Shown here in pieces: positions 9,837-18,881 of a stretch of 64,000 nucleotides of DNA. How positions within the stretch are numbered: the stretch's first letter is position 1; each line of letters begins with the position of its first letter. The translations under genes and the position numbers were made by a program. The notes under the pieces are model-generated. The model was given only the letters and a program-made list of their open reading frames with translations. It made no database searches and had not been told where the DNA came from. Location of the stretch: NCBI RefSeq assembly GCF_900106695.1, contig NZ_FNMZ01000002.1, positions 124,001 to 188,000 of the forward strand, read 5' to 3'. Origin of the DNA: Albimonas donghaensis (GTDB lineage: Bacteria; Pseudomonadota; Alphaproteobacteria; Rhodobacterales; Rhodobacteraceae).

Positions 9837-11414
9837 TCAGTTCACCTGACGCCCGCGGCCTTCCCAGTAGGGCGCGCGCAGGTCGCGCTTGAGCAGCTTT
9901 CCGGAGGCGTTGCGCGGCATGGCGGGGATCACATCCACCGTCTTGGGGCACTTGAAGGCCGCGAGATGCTGGCGGCAGTGGCCGATTACCGCCGCCTCGT
10001 CGAGGCTCGCGCCCTCCTTGAGGGTGACCACGGCTTTCACCGCCTCGCCCCAGCGGTCGTCGGGCACGCCGATCACCGCGGCCTCGGACACGGCGGGATG
10101 GCCGTAGAGCACGCTCTCGACCTCCGCCGGATAGACGTTCTCGCCGCCCGAGATGATCATGTCCTTGATCCGGTCGTGAATGTAGACGTAGCCGTCCGCA
10201 TCCATGTAGCCGGCGTCGCCGGACTTGACCCAGCCGTCCTCGGTCTTGGTTTTCGCCGTGGCCTCGGGGTTCTTCCAGTAGCCGATCATGCATTGCGGCC
10301 CGCGGGTCGCGATCTCCCCGATTTCGCCAAGGGGGACTTCGTTCCCCTCCGGGTCGAGGATCATGACCTCCTGCCCCGGCATGGGCTTGCCCGCGGAGCT
10401 CATGCGCGGCGAGCCGGCGGGGTCGTGATCCTCAGGCGGCAGCAGGCAGATGGAGCCGGTGGTCTCGGTCATCCCGTAGACCTGGGTCAGCTTGCCGCCG
10501 ATCACCTCGAGGCATTCGCGCAGCAGAGGCAGCGGCATCGGGGCCGCGCCGTAGGAGATGGAGCGGATGCCGGAGAAGTCCGTCTCCTTCGCCTTGGGAT
10601 GGCGGACGATGAACTGAAGCGCGGCGGGCACGGCGAACAGGCGCGAGACGCCTTCGTTGTGGATCAGGTCCATGGCTTCGATCGGGTCGAATTCACGGGT
10701 GATGATCGCGCCGCAGCAATTGGCGAAGCTGATGACCCACAGGCCGAGCCCGCCGATATGGGCGAAGGGCATGGCGACGAGGTTGATGTCGTCGTCTTCC
10801 CAGCTGTCATAGGCCATCGCCGCCTCAGCCATCGCCGCGCGCTGGCGCAGCAGGTTGCCGCCCGACAGCATCACGCCCTTGGGCAGGCCGGTGGTGCCGG
10901 AGGTGAACAGCAGTAGGCAGGGATCGTCCGGGCCGGCCTTGTCGTCCGGATAGCCGGCGGGATGGGCGTCGCGCCAGGTCTCGTAGGCGGGCCAGGTCTC
11001 GTGCCCGCCCTCCATGGCGACAAGGGTGAGATCGGCGGGAAGCTGGTCGCGGATCGCCTCGACGGCGGCGTGGAACTCGGGGCCGACGCAGAGCACGTCG
11101 GGGCCGAAGATGTTGATGACGCCGGCCACTTCCTCGGGCGCCAGGCGCCAGTTGATCGGGCCGAAGATGCCGCCGGCGCGGGCCGTGCCGACCAGCAGTT
11201 CGTAAGCCGCGTCGGAATTCTTGCCGAGATAGGCCACCAGCTTGGCGCCCTGGGCGTCCAGCGCGTTGGCGACCTTGTCCGCCAGCGCGTCGAACTGGGC
11301 GAAGGTCGTCGCCCGCCCCTCGAACTTGTGGCACATCGCGTCGGGCCGGCGCGCGGCGTTGGCGCGCGACAGCAAGCCCAGCGTGGTCATCGCCTTCGGA
11401 TCGATCATCGTCAT
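9837..11414 (-). CDS. Acyl-CoA synthetase (AMP-forming), fatty-acid--CoA ligase family
   Basis: ANL-superfamily enzyme (525 aa) that activates a carboxylic acid with ATP and CoA and so feeds the cluster. Seen in order: the P-loop-like motif LLFTSGTTGLPKGVML, SYGAAPMPLPLL, YGMTETTGS, the hinge region GDAGYMDADGYVYIHDRIKDMI, GGENVYPAEVE, and a C-terminal RNASGKLLKRDLR carrying the catalytic Lys. The length is normal. GGGGAGGATG precedes the ATG. The exact acid is not predictable; medium-chain or branched acids would fit the surrounding enzymes. It lies 130 bases downstream of the acyl-CoA dehydrogenase, with a hairpin between. Confidence 0.92.
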   Translation of the reverse strand: MTMIDPKAMTTLGLLSRANAARRPDAMCHKFEGRATTFAQFDALADKVANALDAQGAKLVAYLGKNSDAAYELLVGTARAGGIFGPINWRLAPEEVAGVINIFGPDVLCVGPEFHAAVEAIRDQLPADLTLVAMEGGHETWPAYETWRDAHPAGYPDDKAGPDDPCLLLFTSGTTGLPKGVMLSGGNLLRQRAAMAEAAMAYDSWEDDDINLVAMPFAHIGGLGLWVISFANCCGAIITREFDPIEAMDLIHNEGVSRLFAVPAALQFIVRHPKAKETDFSGIRSISYGAAPMPLPLLRECLEVIGGKLTQVYGMTETTGSICLLPPEDHDPAGSPRMSSAGKPMPGQEVMILDPEGNEVPLGEIGEIATRGPQCMIGYWKNPEATAKTKTEDGWVKSGDAGYMDADGYVYIHDRIKDMIISGGENVYPAEVESVLYGHPAVSEAAVIGVPDDRWGEAVKAVVTLKEGASLDEAAVIGHCRQHLAAFKCPKTVDVIPAMPRNASGKLLKRDLRAPYWEGRGRQVN

Positions 11415-11496
11415 CCTCCCCGGGGCGAGAGGCTTTTCCGCGCCCCCCTTTCCCCTGCAACCGACGGCGCGCGCCGCCCGAAACGCCCGAAAGCCT

Positions 11497-11538
11497 GCCC
11501 CCGCCGCCGGTCCGCGTCTTGCGTCCGGCGGCGGGGGC
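11497..11538 (-). terminator. Hairpin after the acyl-CoA dehydrogenase gene
   Basis: Perfect 14-bp stem (GCCCCCGCCGCCGG at 11497-11510, complement at 11525-11538) with a 14-base loop, starting 6 bases past the acyl-CoA dehydrogenase stop. On the minus strand a short CTTTC follows. It probably partly separates the dehydrogenase from the ligase. Confidence 0.6.
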
Positions 11539-11544
11539 GCGGGC

Positions 11545-12687
11545 TCAGATGCTGCGCGACAGCAGCTCCTTCATGATCTCGGAGGTGCCCCCGTAGATCC
11601 GCTGCACCCGCGCGTCGCGCCACAGGCGGGCGATCGGATACTCGTTCATGTAGCCGGCGCCGCCATGCAGCTGCAGCGAGGCGTCGAGCACCTCCCACTG
11701 CATTTCGGTGAACCACAGCTTCGCGGCCGAGGCCTCGTAGGTGGTCAGCTTGCCCTCGCAATGGCGGTTGATCGCCCAGTCCAGATGGGCCCAGCCGGCC
11801 TGAAGCTTGGCCTTCATCGAGGCCAGTTCGAAGCGGGTGTTCTGGAAGTCCATGATGGTCTTGCCGAAGGCCGCGCGGCCCTTCACGAAGGCCACCGCCT
11901 CATCGAAGCCACGCTGGGCGGCGCCCATGGCCGAACAGCAGATCGACAGCCGCTCCTGCGGGAGCTGGTTCATCAGCTGCGCGAAGCCCTGCCCCTCCGT
12001 GCCGAGGCAGTTGGTGATCGGCACGCGCACATCGGCGAAGAACAGCTCCGACGTATCGGCCGAATGCTGGCCGATCTTGTCGAGGTTGCGCCCGCGGGAG
12101 AAGCCGTCGCGGTCGGCCTCCACGATCACCAGGCTGATGCCCTTGGCGCCCAGCGCGGGGTCGGTCTTGGCGACCACGATCACGAAATCGGCGTTCTGGC
12201 CGTTGGTGATGTAGGTCTTGGAGCCGTTGACGACATAGTGGTTGCCGTCGCGGATCGCGGTGGTGCGCACGCCCTGAAGGTCGGAGCCGGCGCCCGGCTC
12301 GGTCATGGCGATGGCGCCGATGACGTCGCCCGAAATCATGCCCGGCAGGAATTTGGCCTTCTGCTCCTCGGAGCCGTAGGCCTCCAGGTAGCCGGCGATG
12401 ATGTCGGATTGCAGGGTGAAGCCGGCGGACGACCCGATATAGGCCAGTTCCTCGGCGACCACGGCGTTGTAGCGGTAGTCGAGCCCCAGCCCGCCGTATT
12501 CCTCCGGCACGGTCGGGCACAGCAGCCCGCCCTCGCCCGCGGCCTTCCAGGCGTCGCGATCGACGACGCCTTCGGCCTCGTAGCGGTCCAGGTTGGGGAC
12601 CATGTGGCGGTCGAAGACGCGACGGACGGTGTCGCGGAACTGGGCGTGATCCTCGCCATAGGCGGTGCGTTCGGCAGCGTCGAGCAT
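11545..12687 (-). CDS. Acyl-CoA dehydrogenase, long-chain/isovaleryl type
   Basis: FAD-dependent acyl-CoA dehydrogenase (380 aa) that makes the 2-enoyl-CoA used by the hydratases. Seen: FAD/substrate motifs AMTEPGAGSDL and YVVNGSKTYITNG, the LHGGAGYMNEYP block, and the C-terminal IYGGTSEIMKELL. The position that is the catalytic Glu in medium-chain enzymes (YEGT) is Gly here. As in long-chain and isovaleryl enzymes the base is expected to be the Glu of LPQER (residue 245). It has GGGAGGAACC ahead of its ATG and a TTAAT...ATTAA palindrome 39 bases upstream. First structural gene after the TetR regulator. Confidence 0.92.
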   Translation of the reverse strand: MLDAAERTAYGEDHAQFRDTVRRVFDRHMVPNLDRYEAEGVVDRDAWKAAGEGGLLCPTVPEEYGGLGLDYRYNAVVAEELAYIGSSAGFTLQSDIIAGYLEAYGSEEQKAKFLPGMISGDVIGAIAMTEPGAGSDLQGVRTTAIRDGNHYVVNGSKTYITNGQNADFVIVVAKTDPALGAKGISLVIVEADRDGFSRGRNLDKIGQHSADTSELFFADVRVPITNCLGTEGQGFAQLMNQLPQERLSICCSAMGAAQRGFDEAVAFVKGRAAFGKTIMDFQNTRFELASMKAKLQAGWAHLDWAINRHCEGKLTTYEASAAKLWFTEMQWEVLDASLQLHGGAGYMNEYPIARLWRDARVQRIYGGTSEIMKELLSRSI

Positions 12688-12726
12688 GGTTCCTCCCTTG
12701 GGCGGCGCTTATGGCCGTTCCCGCAT

Positions 12727-12742
12727 TTAATTACGCGATTAA
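12727..12742. promoter_or_regulatory. Palindromic operator upstream of the acyl-CoA dehydrogenase gene
   Basis: TTAATTACGCGATTAA is an inverted repeat (TTAAT arms, 6-base centre) that matches the operator at 8691 at both arms and in the TAC start of the centre. It lies between the TetR gene stop (12793) and the dehydrogenase start (12687), where the dehydrogenase promoter is expected. It is unusually AT-rich for this genome. Confidence 0.75.
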
Positions 12743-12792
12743 GATAAGGCCGGCAAGCGCGCCGGCGACGCGGGGGGAAGGGTCGCGGAGGC

Positions 12793-13434
12793 TCAGCGGC
12801 GGACCGAGAGTCCGTCCATGATCAGGCCGACGGTCTGCTCCACATAGACGCGGCGCAGGTCGTCGTCGATCTCGTCGATGCCGTGGACGTATTTCAGCAC
12901 GAAGCGGGCCGAAAAGATCTGGTCGCAGGCGCCTATGGCGGTGAAGTAGAAGAACCGCGAGTCCGTCGGCCTGAATTCGCCGGCGGCGACGCCCTCGGCG
13001 ATCATGGTCTCATAGGCCTGGGCGATGGGGCTCAGGTAGGTCTCCGCGATCTGGCGGCCGACCTCTTCGCTCTCATCCCGCATGATCGAGATGAGCAGGC
13101 GTTGCAGATAGGGAAACCGGAAGTAAATCCGGATCAGCCCCGAAAGATGATAGCGCATCTTGGCGGCGGGGCGCATGTCCATCGCCACCAGATCTCGCAA
13201 TTGCGTGATGGAGAGCGACAGGTCCCGCTCCAGCAACGCGAGCATGAGGCCGTTCTTGTTGCCGAAATAGTATTTGACCAGCGCCGAGTTCACGCCCGCT
13301 TCGGCGGCGATGTCCGAAATCGACACGCCCAGCGTGTCGCGGCTGCGCATCAGCGCGCTCGCCGCGGCCAGAAGGCTGTCCCGCGTGGACAGGCGTTCGC
13401 CGTCGCCCCGCTCCGCCGTCGCGTCGTCGCTCAT
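12793..13434 (-). CDS. TetR/AcrR family regulator, candidate repressor of the acyl-CoA cluster
   Basis: DNA-binding regulator of 213 aa beginning MSDDATAERGDGERLSTRD. An N-terminal helix-turn-helix (about residues 20-65, ISDIAAEAGVNSALVKYYFGNKNGLM) is followed by a helical ligand-binding domain (YETMIAEGVAAGEFRP, FFYFTAIGACDQIFSA). I chose the start at 13434 because it gives the normal TetR N-terminus; the longer frame to 13809 would run through the divergent promoter. It lies directly upstream of the acyl-CoA dehydrogenase on the same strand. CTTAA half sites overlap its own start region, suggesting autorepression. No good Shine-Dalgarno sequence is visible, so the transcript may be nearly leaderless. 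The ligand is presumably an acyl-CoA (inference). Confidence 0.85.
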   Translation of the reverse strand: MSDDATAERGDGERLSTRDSLLAAASALMRSRDTLGVSISDIAAEAGVNSALVKYYFGNKNGLMLALLERDLSLSITQLRDLVAMDMRPAAKMRYHLSGLIRIYFRFPYLQRLLISIMRDESEEVGRQIAETYLSPIAQAYETMIAEGVAAGEFRPTDSRFFYFTAIGACDQIFSARFVLKYVHGIDEIDDDLRRVYVEQTVGLIMDGLSVRR

Positions 13435-13439
13435 CGTCA

Positions 13440-13486
13440 AGTTAAGACCGCCCCTGCCAAATGCTTCCGCGACCTTAATTGCGCGG
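13440..13486. promoter_or_regulatory. CTTAA half sites in the promoter of the first TetR gene
   Basis: On the minus strand GGTCTTAACTTGACG runs directly into the TetR start codon. On the plus strand CCTTAATTGCGCG lies at 13473-13485. Both resemble one arm of the cluster operator (GTCTTAATTAC...). They sit 28 bases apart in opposite orientation and may form a loose autoregulatory site. Confidence 0.5.
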
Positions 13487-13636
13487 CGAGCCCTTGTCAC
13501 CCATTGACCCGAGGCCCCGCGATTCCCCCGAAATCCGCGGATTTCGCGCGCCGAGACGCCCCGCCCGACTTGCCATCGGTCCGGGCGGGGTCTAGGCGTG
13601 AAACTTGGCCTTCCGACGCGGCAATGAGGGGCGCGC

Positions 13637-14368
13637 ATGGACGACGCAGCGAACCGGACCCCGCCCGATCCCGAAGCGGGGCCCGAAGCCCGGCCCCGGG
13701 ACAGCGCCCATCGCGTGCTGGAGGAAGCCGAGATCAACGCCATCCGCGACCCGGCCCGGGTCGAGCTGCGCCGCGACCAGCTGCTGGACGCGGCGTTGGA
13801 GCTGTTCATCGAGAAGGGCTACGCCTCCACCACCATTCGGGATATCTGCGCGCGTTCGGGCGTCAATCAGGCGTCGCTTTACGATTACGTCGCCAACAAG
13901 CACGACATCTTGCGTCGAGTGCTGAACCGGCTGTGGTTCCGCGGCCAGAACGGCGGCATGCCGGAGGTGCTGGGCGATCCGGCCCGCGGCTCGGTCCGGA
14001 CGGCGGTGGCGCGGATCCTGCGGCATTCGTGGAAGAAACGGCGGCTGGCGACGCTGCTGGCCTATCGCTCGGTCCCGCATCTCGATGCGCAGGACCGCGA
14101 GACCCTGCGCCTGCGGGAGGAGCGGCTGATCCGGTCCCTCGCCGCCCAGCTCCGCGCCGAGTCCGGGGCGGCGGAGGAGGACAAGCGGCCTGAGGTGGTG
14201 GCGAATTTCATCATCTACGCCAACGCCTTCGGCCCGATGCGCGACTGGCTGATGCGCGATTGCGACGAGGCGGTGGTGCTCGACACCGTGTCCGCCGGGA
14301 TCGCGGCGATGATCGAGGATCTCAAGACCCCGCCCCGCACCCCAGACCCGCTGCCGCCCCTCGACTGA
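13637..14368 (+). CDS. TetR/AcrR family regulator (divergent second copy)
   Basis: Regulator of 243 aa with a ~35-residue N-terminal extension, then the helix-turn-helix (LLDAALELFIEKGYASTTIRDICARSGVNQASLYDYVANKHDIL, about residues 46-90), and a C-terminal domain ending NFIIYANAFGPMRDWLM. It is transcribed away from the first TetR gene across a 202-base gap. Paired divergent TetR genes at the head of a catabolic cluster suggest control by two signals or at two levels. Its target is not known; it could act on the same promoters or on the mprF-like gene convergent to it. Confidence 0.85.
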   Translation: MDDAANRTPPDPEAGPEARPRDSAHRVLEEAEINAIRDPARVELRRDQLLDAALELFIEKGYASTTIRDICARSGVNQASLYDYVANKHDILRRVLNRLWFRGQNGGMPEVLGDPARGSVRTAVARILRHSWKKRRLATLLAYRSVPHLDAQDRETLRLREERLIRSLAAQLRAESGAAEEDKRPEVVANFIIYANAFGPMRDWLMRDCDEAVVLDTVSAGIAAMIEDLKTPPRTPDPLPPLD

Positions 14369-14391
14369 ACGAGCGGCGGCGGCAGGCGGGC

Positions 14392-16602
14392 TCAGCCCGC
14401 CCGGGCGCGGCGCGGGGCGCTGGCGGCCTCGGCGCCGACGATGGCTTTCGCGGCGGCGGCCCGGCGGCGGCGCATAGCGAAATCCAGGATGCGGGCGCCC
14501 GGCGCGTCGGAAACGGGCGCGGCGACGGGCGCCGGGGCGCCCCTGCGGCGGAGGCGGATCACGCCGCGCGGCAATTTGGGACGCGGCGCCAGCGTCGGGA
14601 CCAGCGCGAAGATCGGCAGGCGCGCCGCGCCCGGATCGCGCGCCGCGCCCTCGACCAGCCGGTGAGTGGCGACGAGCGCCGCCGGCATCTCCAGCACCGA
14701 GCGGCACACGAGGTTGCGCGCGGTCCAGTCCGGGCGGAAGATCTCCTTGAACCGGCGCAGGCCGCGCAGGCCCTGCGGATCGCCCTCCCTGGCGTAGATC
14801 CGGGCGCCGATCTTCGACAGGCGGGTCCCGGCGGGGTCGTCGTCCAGCCCCGACAACGGCGCCATGCACAGGTTGAAGCGGGCGGCCCCGGCCTCCTGCG
14901 CGGCCAGCGCGGCCTCGACGATCAGGGCGTGCATGGTCCCGTCCGGCGCGTCGGGGCGCAGGCGCATCAGGTCCAGCATCCGCTCCGACCCGTCGCCGGA
15001 GGTCCAGGCGGTGACGAAGCCGACCAGGCGCCCGTCCTTGCGGGCTTCGACCAGTTCATGCCGGCGCGCGAAGGTCCAGTCCCAGTGGCCCATGGAGAAG
15101 CTGCGCTCCCGCTTGGCGCCGCCTTCGGTCCAGGCTTCGGCGACGTCCGCCAGCTCGGCCGGGTCGGCCTCACCGGGCGCGCGGCGGACGATCGTGACGC
15201 CGACCTTCTTCAGTCGGGAGAGCTTGCGGCGCAGCTCCCGACGCTCGGGCGTGTCCAGGGTGAAGGCGGCGAGGTCGAGCGCGCCTTCCTCCCCCAGCTT
15301 CTGGATCTTCCAGCCGCGGGCGGCCCAGAAGTCCCGGGCGGATTCGTCGGACTTGTAGATGGCGACGCGGCCGCGGGCGGCGCGGGCGGCGGCTTCGAAC
15401 CGGTCGACCAGAGGGCCCCAGGCGGCGCGCGGCCCCTGCGGGTCGCCCAGCGCCACCCAGCGGCGGCCCTGCACCGCGTACATGACGAAGGCCCGGCCGC
15501 AATCGGAGAGCATGAAGCGCTTGTCGCCCAGCCAGGCGAGCTCGCCCTCGGCCCGGTCGCCTTCGTCGAGGATCCACTGCACGCGGTCGCGGATCTCGGC
15601 CTCCGACGGGGTCTCGGGGGTTTCGGGGGTTTCGGGGCGGCCCGCAGCGCGCCCGGGGGCGCGGCGCAGCAGGACCAGGGCGGCGACCAGGGTCGGGCCA
15701 TGGTAGATGACGCGGAACATCAGGATGGAGGCCGCGAGCTCGGCCGCCGGCACGGTCGGGAAGGCGACGATCAGCGCCGCCTCGAACACGCCCGCCCCGC
15801 CCGGCGCGCCGGTCAGCAGGCCCAGCCCGAGGGCGGCGGCGAAGACGGCGATCAGCTCCAGCGGCGCGGGCGCCCAGGCCATCGGCATCAGCACCCACAG
15901 GGCGAGGCCCGCGGCGATCAGGTCGCCGGCGGTCAGCACCACCGAGCGGACCAGCCAGCCCAGGTCGGGGCCGCGCAGATCCAGCCCCGCCACGCGGAAG
16001 CGGCGATGCGAGGCCGCGGCGCAGGCGGCGACCAGGCCGGCCAGCGCCAGCGCCGCGACGCTCTGCGCGCCGGAGGCGGAAGCGCCGGTGAGGTCGATGG
16101 CGGCCGAGGGATCGATCAGCGTGACCAGCGCGAGAAAGCCCGCCACGCCGGTGAAGAAGCCCAGCGAGGCCATGCCGGTCAACGCCGCGGCCTGGGCCGG
16201 GCCGATCCCGGCGCCGGCATGGGCCCGCCAGCGGGCGAGGGCGCCGGTGACGGCGCCGAAGCCCAGGGTCTGCGCCACCGCGCCCGCGGCGAAACCCCCG
16301 GCCAGCAGCCGCCCCGCGCCGAGGTTCAGCCCCAGCCGCCGCGCCGCGAAGACGTCGTAGCCCGAGATGAAGACATGCGAGAGCACGGTGAGGATCAGCG
16401 CCGCGACGATGGCGGCGGCCGGCGCGGCGGCGAGCGCGGCGATCAGCGCCTCGCCCTCGATCTCGGCCAGGCGGTCGCGCATCGCCCAGACCGCGAGCCC
16501 CGCGACCGCGAGCGGCCCCGCCGCCCGAAGCGCGATCCGGCGCGCGCGCCGGCCCAGGGCGGTCGAAACGCCGCCCGCGTCGATCCCGGTGATGTCGGTC
16601 AT
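14392..16602 (-). CDS. mprF: MprF-like phosphatidylglycerol aminoacyltransferase / flippase
   Basis: Large membrane protein (736 aa) predicted to transfer lysine or alanine from aminoacyl-tRNA to phosphatidylglycerol and flip the product, lowering surface negative charge. The N-terminal half (about residues 1-345) has some eight or more hydrophobic segments, including GMASLGFFTGVAGFLAL and a GAPGGAGVFEAAL block typical of the flippase part. The C-terminal half is the DUF2156 GNAT-like synthase: FVMYAVQGRRWVALGDPQGP, the GEEGALDLAAFTLDTPERRELR block, and NLCMAPLSGL. The start at 16602 follows GAGGGGAACG; the longer frame to 16833 crosses the TRAP terminator. Some relatives make alanyl- or ornithine-linked lipids, so the amino acid is uncertain. 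Confidence 0.85.
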   Translation of the reverse strand: MTDITGIDAGGVSTALGRRARRIALRAAGPLAVAGLAVWAMRDRLAEIEGEALIAALAAAPAAAIVAALILTVLSHVFISGYDVFAARRLGLNLGAGRLLAGGFAAGAVAQTLGFGAVTGALARWRAHAGAGIGPAQAAALTGMASLGFFTGVAGFLALVTLIDPSAAIDLTGASASGAQSVAALALAGLVAACAAASHRRFRVAGLDLRGPDLGWLVRSVVLTAGDLIAAGLALWVLMPMAWAPAPLELIAVFAAALGLGLLTGAPGGAGVFEAALIVAFPTVPAAELAASILMFRVIYHGPTLVAALVLLRRAPGRAAGRPETPETPETPSEAEIRDRVQWILDEGDRAEGELAWLGDKRFMLSDCGRAFVMYAVQGRRWVALGDPQGPRAAWGPLVDRFEAAARAARGRVAIYKSDESARDFWAARGWKIQKLGEEGALDLAAFTLDTPERRELRRKLSRLKKVGVTIVRRAPGEADPAELADVAEAWTEGGAKRERSFSMGHWDWTFARRHELVEARKDGRLVGFVTAWTSGDGSERMLDLMRLRPDAPDGTMHALIVEAALAAQEAGAARFNLCMAPLSGLDDDPAGTRLSKIGARIYAREGDPQGLRGLRRFKEIFRPDWTARNLVCRSVLEMPAALVATHRLVEGAARDPGAARLPIFALVPTLAPRPKLPRGVIRLRRRGAPAPVAAPVSDAPGARILDFAMRRRRAAAAKAIVGAEAASAPRRARAG

Positions 16603-16747
16603 GAAACCCGTTCCCCTCTGCTCGCTCCGCCGAGGAACATGGGGGCCCGGAATGTCCAAGAACTTAACGGAAACGCGCCGGGAGCGCCTTTCCGCCCCCG
16701 TCAAGAAATCGTTTTCCCTGTTAGTTGGAACAGGTCCCGAAAAGAAA

Positions 16748-16773
16748 CGCGCCCCGGCCGGAACCGGGGCGCG
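16748..16773 (-). terminator. Intrinsic terminator of the TRAP operon
   Basis: Perfect 10-bp stem (CGCGCCCCGG at 16748-16757, complement at 16764-16773), 6-base loop, followed on the minus strand by TTTCTTTTC. It lies 33 bases past the dctM stop and upstream of the mprF-like gene. Confidence 0.85.
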
Positions 16774-16805
16774 CGAGGATCGGGTCTTCGCCGTCGGGCG
16801 AGCGA

Positions 16806-18125
16806 TCAGTTGGCGATCAGCGACGGCAGCCACAGCGTGATCGACGGGAAGGCGATCAGCAGGGTGATGGTGATCGCATCCATGACCACGAACCAGCCGA
16901 TGCCCTTGAAGATCTCGTGCGTGGGAACCTGATCCCCGACGATGCCCTTCACGACGAACACGTTCAGCCCCACCGGCGGGGTGATGAAGCCCACCTCCAG
17001 GAACTTGGCCATCAGGATGCCGAACCAGATCAGGTTGATCGACTGGCTCTCCAGCACCGGCAGCAGGATCGGGATGGTCAGCAGCATGATCCCGATGGGA
17101 TCGAGCAGCATGCCCAGGATCAGCAGCGCCACCGAGATCAGCAGGATGGTCTGAAGCTGCGAATAGCCCGACCCCGAGATGAAGTCGGCGAGGATGTCCG
17201 TGACCCCCGATAGCGCGAAGAAGCGGGTCAGCAACTGCGCGCCGATGGCGATGACGAAGATCGAGGCGGTGGAGCGCAGCGTCTCGTTGACCGCCGACAT
17301 GAACACCGTCTTCGACATCGACCGCTTCATCAGGGCGATGAGGAAGGCGAGGAAGGCGCCGATGGAACCGGCCTCGGTCGGGGTGAACACGCCGGAGAAC
17401 AGGCCTCCGAACACGCCCGCCACCAGCAGCATCACCGGCCAGGTGTCGCCCAGCGCGCCCATGCGCTCGGAGAAGGTGGGATGCTCGTCGACCCGCGGCG
17501 CCAGCGAGGGCGTTCTCCAGGCCCGCACGAACACCATCAGCGAATACATCAGCGCGGTCAGCACGCCGGGCAGGAAGGCGCCGGCGAAGAGCTGCGAGAT
17601 CGGCTGCTCGACGAAGATGCCGTAGATGATCAGCAGGATCGACGGCGGAATCATCGACCCGATGGTCCCCGCCGCGGCGACCGTGCCGGTGGCGAGCCCC
17701 TTGTCATAGCCGGCCTTCAGCATCTCCGGCACCGCGATCCGCCCCATGGCGGCGGTGCAGGCGAGCGACGAGCCGGTGACGGCCGCGAACAGCGCCGAAC
17801 CCTGGATGGAGGCGATGGACAGCCCCCCGGGCAGCCAGCTCAGCCACAGCCGGGCCACGCGGAACAGCCCTTCGGTCAGGCCCGCATGGTAGCAGAAATA
17901 GCCCATCAGCAGGAACATGGGGATCGAGCTGAGGGTCCAGTGGGCGGTGAAGTCGTAGGGGATCTCGGCCATCATCCCGACCGCGGCGCGGGGGCCGAGG
18001 ATCAGGTAGATGCCGCCGGCGGAGACCATGCCGAGCGCGACGCCGATGGGCACGCGCAGGAAGATCATGGTCAGCAGGACGCCGATGCCGATGATGCCGA
18101 TGGTTTCGGGATCAAGCTCGCTCAA
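16806..18125 (-). CDS. dctM: TRAP transporter large permease, DctM subunit
   Basis: Transport subunit (439 aa, about 12 membrane segments) of a tripartite ATP-independent periplasmic transporter driven by an ion gradient. Typical blocks: PIGVALGMVSAGGIYL, the AAAGTIGSMIPPSI loop, TPTEAGSIGAFLAFL, and the C-terminal FITPPVGLNVFVVKGI. It begins with TTG at 18125, overlapping the stop of dctQ (TTGA), so it is probably translated by coupling. The operon ends at the intrinsic terminator at 16748-16773. Confidence 0.92.
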   Translation of the reverse strand: MSELDPETIGIIGIGVLLTMIFLRVPIGVALGMVSAGGIYLILGPRAAVGMMAEIPYDFTAHWTLSSIPMFLLMGYFCYHAGLTEGLFRVARLWLSWLPGGLSIASIQGSALFAAVTGSSLACTAAMGRIAVPEMLKAGYDKGLATGTVAAAGTIGSMIPPSILLIIYGIFVEQPISQLFAGAFLPGVLTALMYSLMVFVRAWRTPSLAPRVDEHPTFSERMGALGDTWPVMLLVAGVFGGLFSGVFTPTEAGSIGAFLAFLIALMKRSMSKTVFMSAVNETLRSTASIFVIAIGAQLLTRFFALSGVTDILADFISGSGYSQLQTILLISVALLILGMLLDPIGIMLLTIPILLPVLESQSINLIWFGILMAKFLEVGFITPPVGLNVFVVKGIVGDQVPTHEIFKGIGWFVVMDAITITLLIAFPSITLWLPSLIAN

Positions 18126-18667
18126 TGTCCGCCTCCCGCAAGCGCCGCGTTCTCGGCGTCGGTGTCGTCGAGATCGGCCCGCACCAGGCGGATGACCGCG
18201 CGGACCAGCCGCAGCACCAGGAAGGCCGCGATCAGGCCGCAGCCCAGCGGCACCAGGAAGCGGCTGGGCCAGATGATGATGGGATAGGTGCCCATGATGA
18301 ATTCGCCGACCTCGAACTTGCGCACGGCCGAGACCCAGGAATAGCGCATCAGCATGGCGAAGAAGCCCAGCGCCAGCGCGTGGGCGGCGACGTCCAGCAC
18401 CCGCCGGCCGACGCGCGGCAGGGCGGAATAGATCAGCTCCACGTGGATATGGCCGTTGACCTTCTCCACCGCCGCCAGCGGCAGGAAGACGACGGCGACC
18501 ATGTAGTAGTTGGACACCATCTCCAGCGTCACCGGCACCGGCGCGTTGAGCAGGTACTTGCCCGCCACATCGACCGTGACATGCCCCATCATCAGCGTCA
18601 GCGCGATGGCGGCGATGGCCATGAACACGAACGAGAGCAGGTCGATCATCCTGTCGATCGCCTTCAT
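18122..18667 (-). CDS. dctQ: TRAP transporter small permease, DctQ subunit
   Basis: Small membrane subunit (181 aa, four membrane segments) that couples binding protein and DctM. The family signature is seen in YYMVAVVFLPLAAVEKVNGHIHVELIY and in the C-terminal WPSRFLVPLGCGL block. The start at 18667 (MKAIDRMIDLL) has GGAGGAT ahead; earlier in-frame starts add an Arg-rich tail unlike the family. The dctM start overlaps its stop. Confidence 0.9.
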   Translation of the reverse strand: MKAIDRMIDLLSFVFMAIAAIALTLMMGHVTVDVAGKYLLNAPVPVTLEMVSNYYMVAVVFLPLAAVEKVNGHIHVELIYSALPRVGRRVLDVAAHALALGFFAMLMRYSWVSAVRKFEVGEFIMGTYPIIIWPSRFLVPLGCGLIAAFLVLRLVRAVIRLVRADLDDTDAENAALAGGGH

Positions 18668-18881
18668 GCGCGCATCCTCCGCGCGGGATGCGGCGGCGCG
18701 CATCCGTGCTCGGCCCGGACGCGAAGTCCAGGCCCGTCGATCCTCCGGATCACGGCGTCTCCTCCCCATATTCCTTGTCCGACGGGCCCTTGCGCTCGCG
18801 TCGTGGCGCGGGACGCTATCCGGCCGCATGCGAACGGTCAACTGCGCGGTCAAATCCGGGACCGCCCGGGCGCGGGACGTT

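Noticed and set aside
13435-13636. Possibility that the two TetR genes are recent duplicates
   Set aside because: Their helix-turn-helix and C-terminal domains differ clearly, so they are not recent copies.
14260-16932. An 890-aa plus-strand frame opposite the mprF-like gene
   Set aside because: Low-complexity Arg/Gly/Gln translation, overlaps a real TetR gene and the antisense of mprF; no support.
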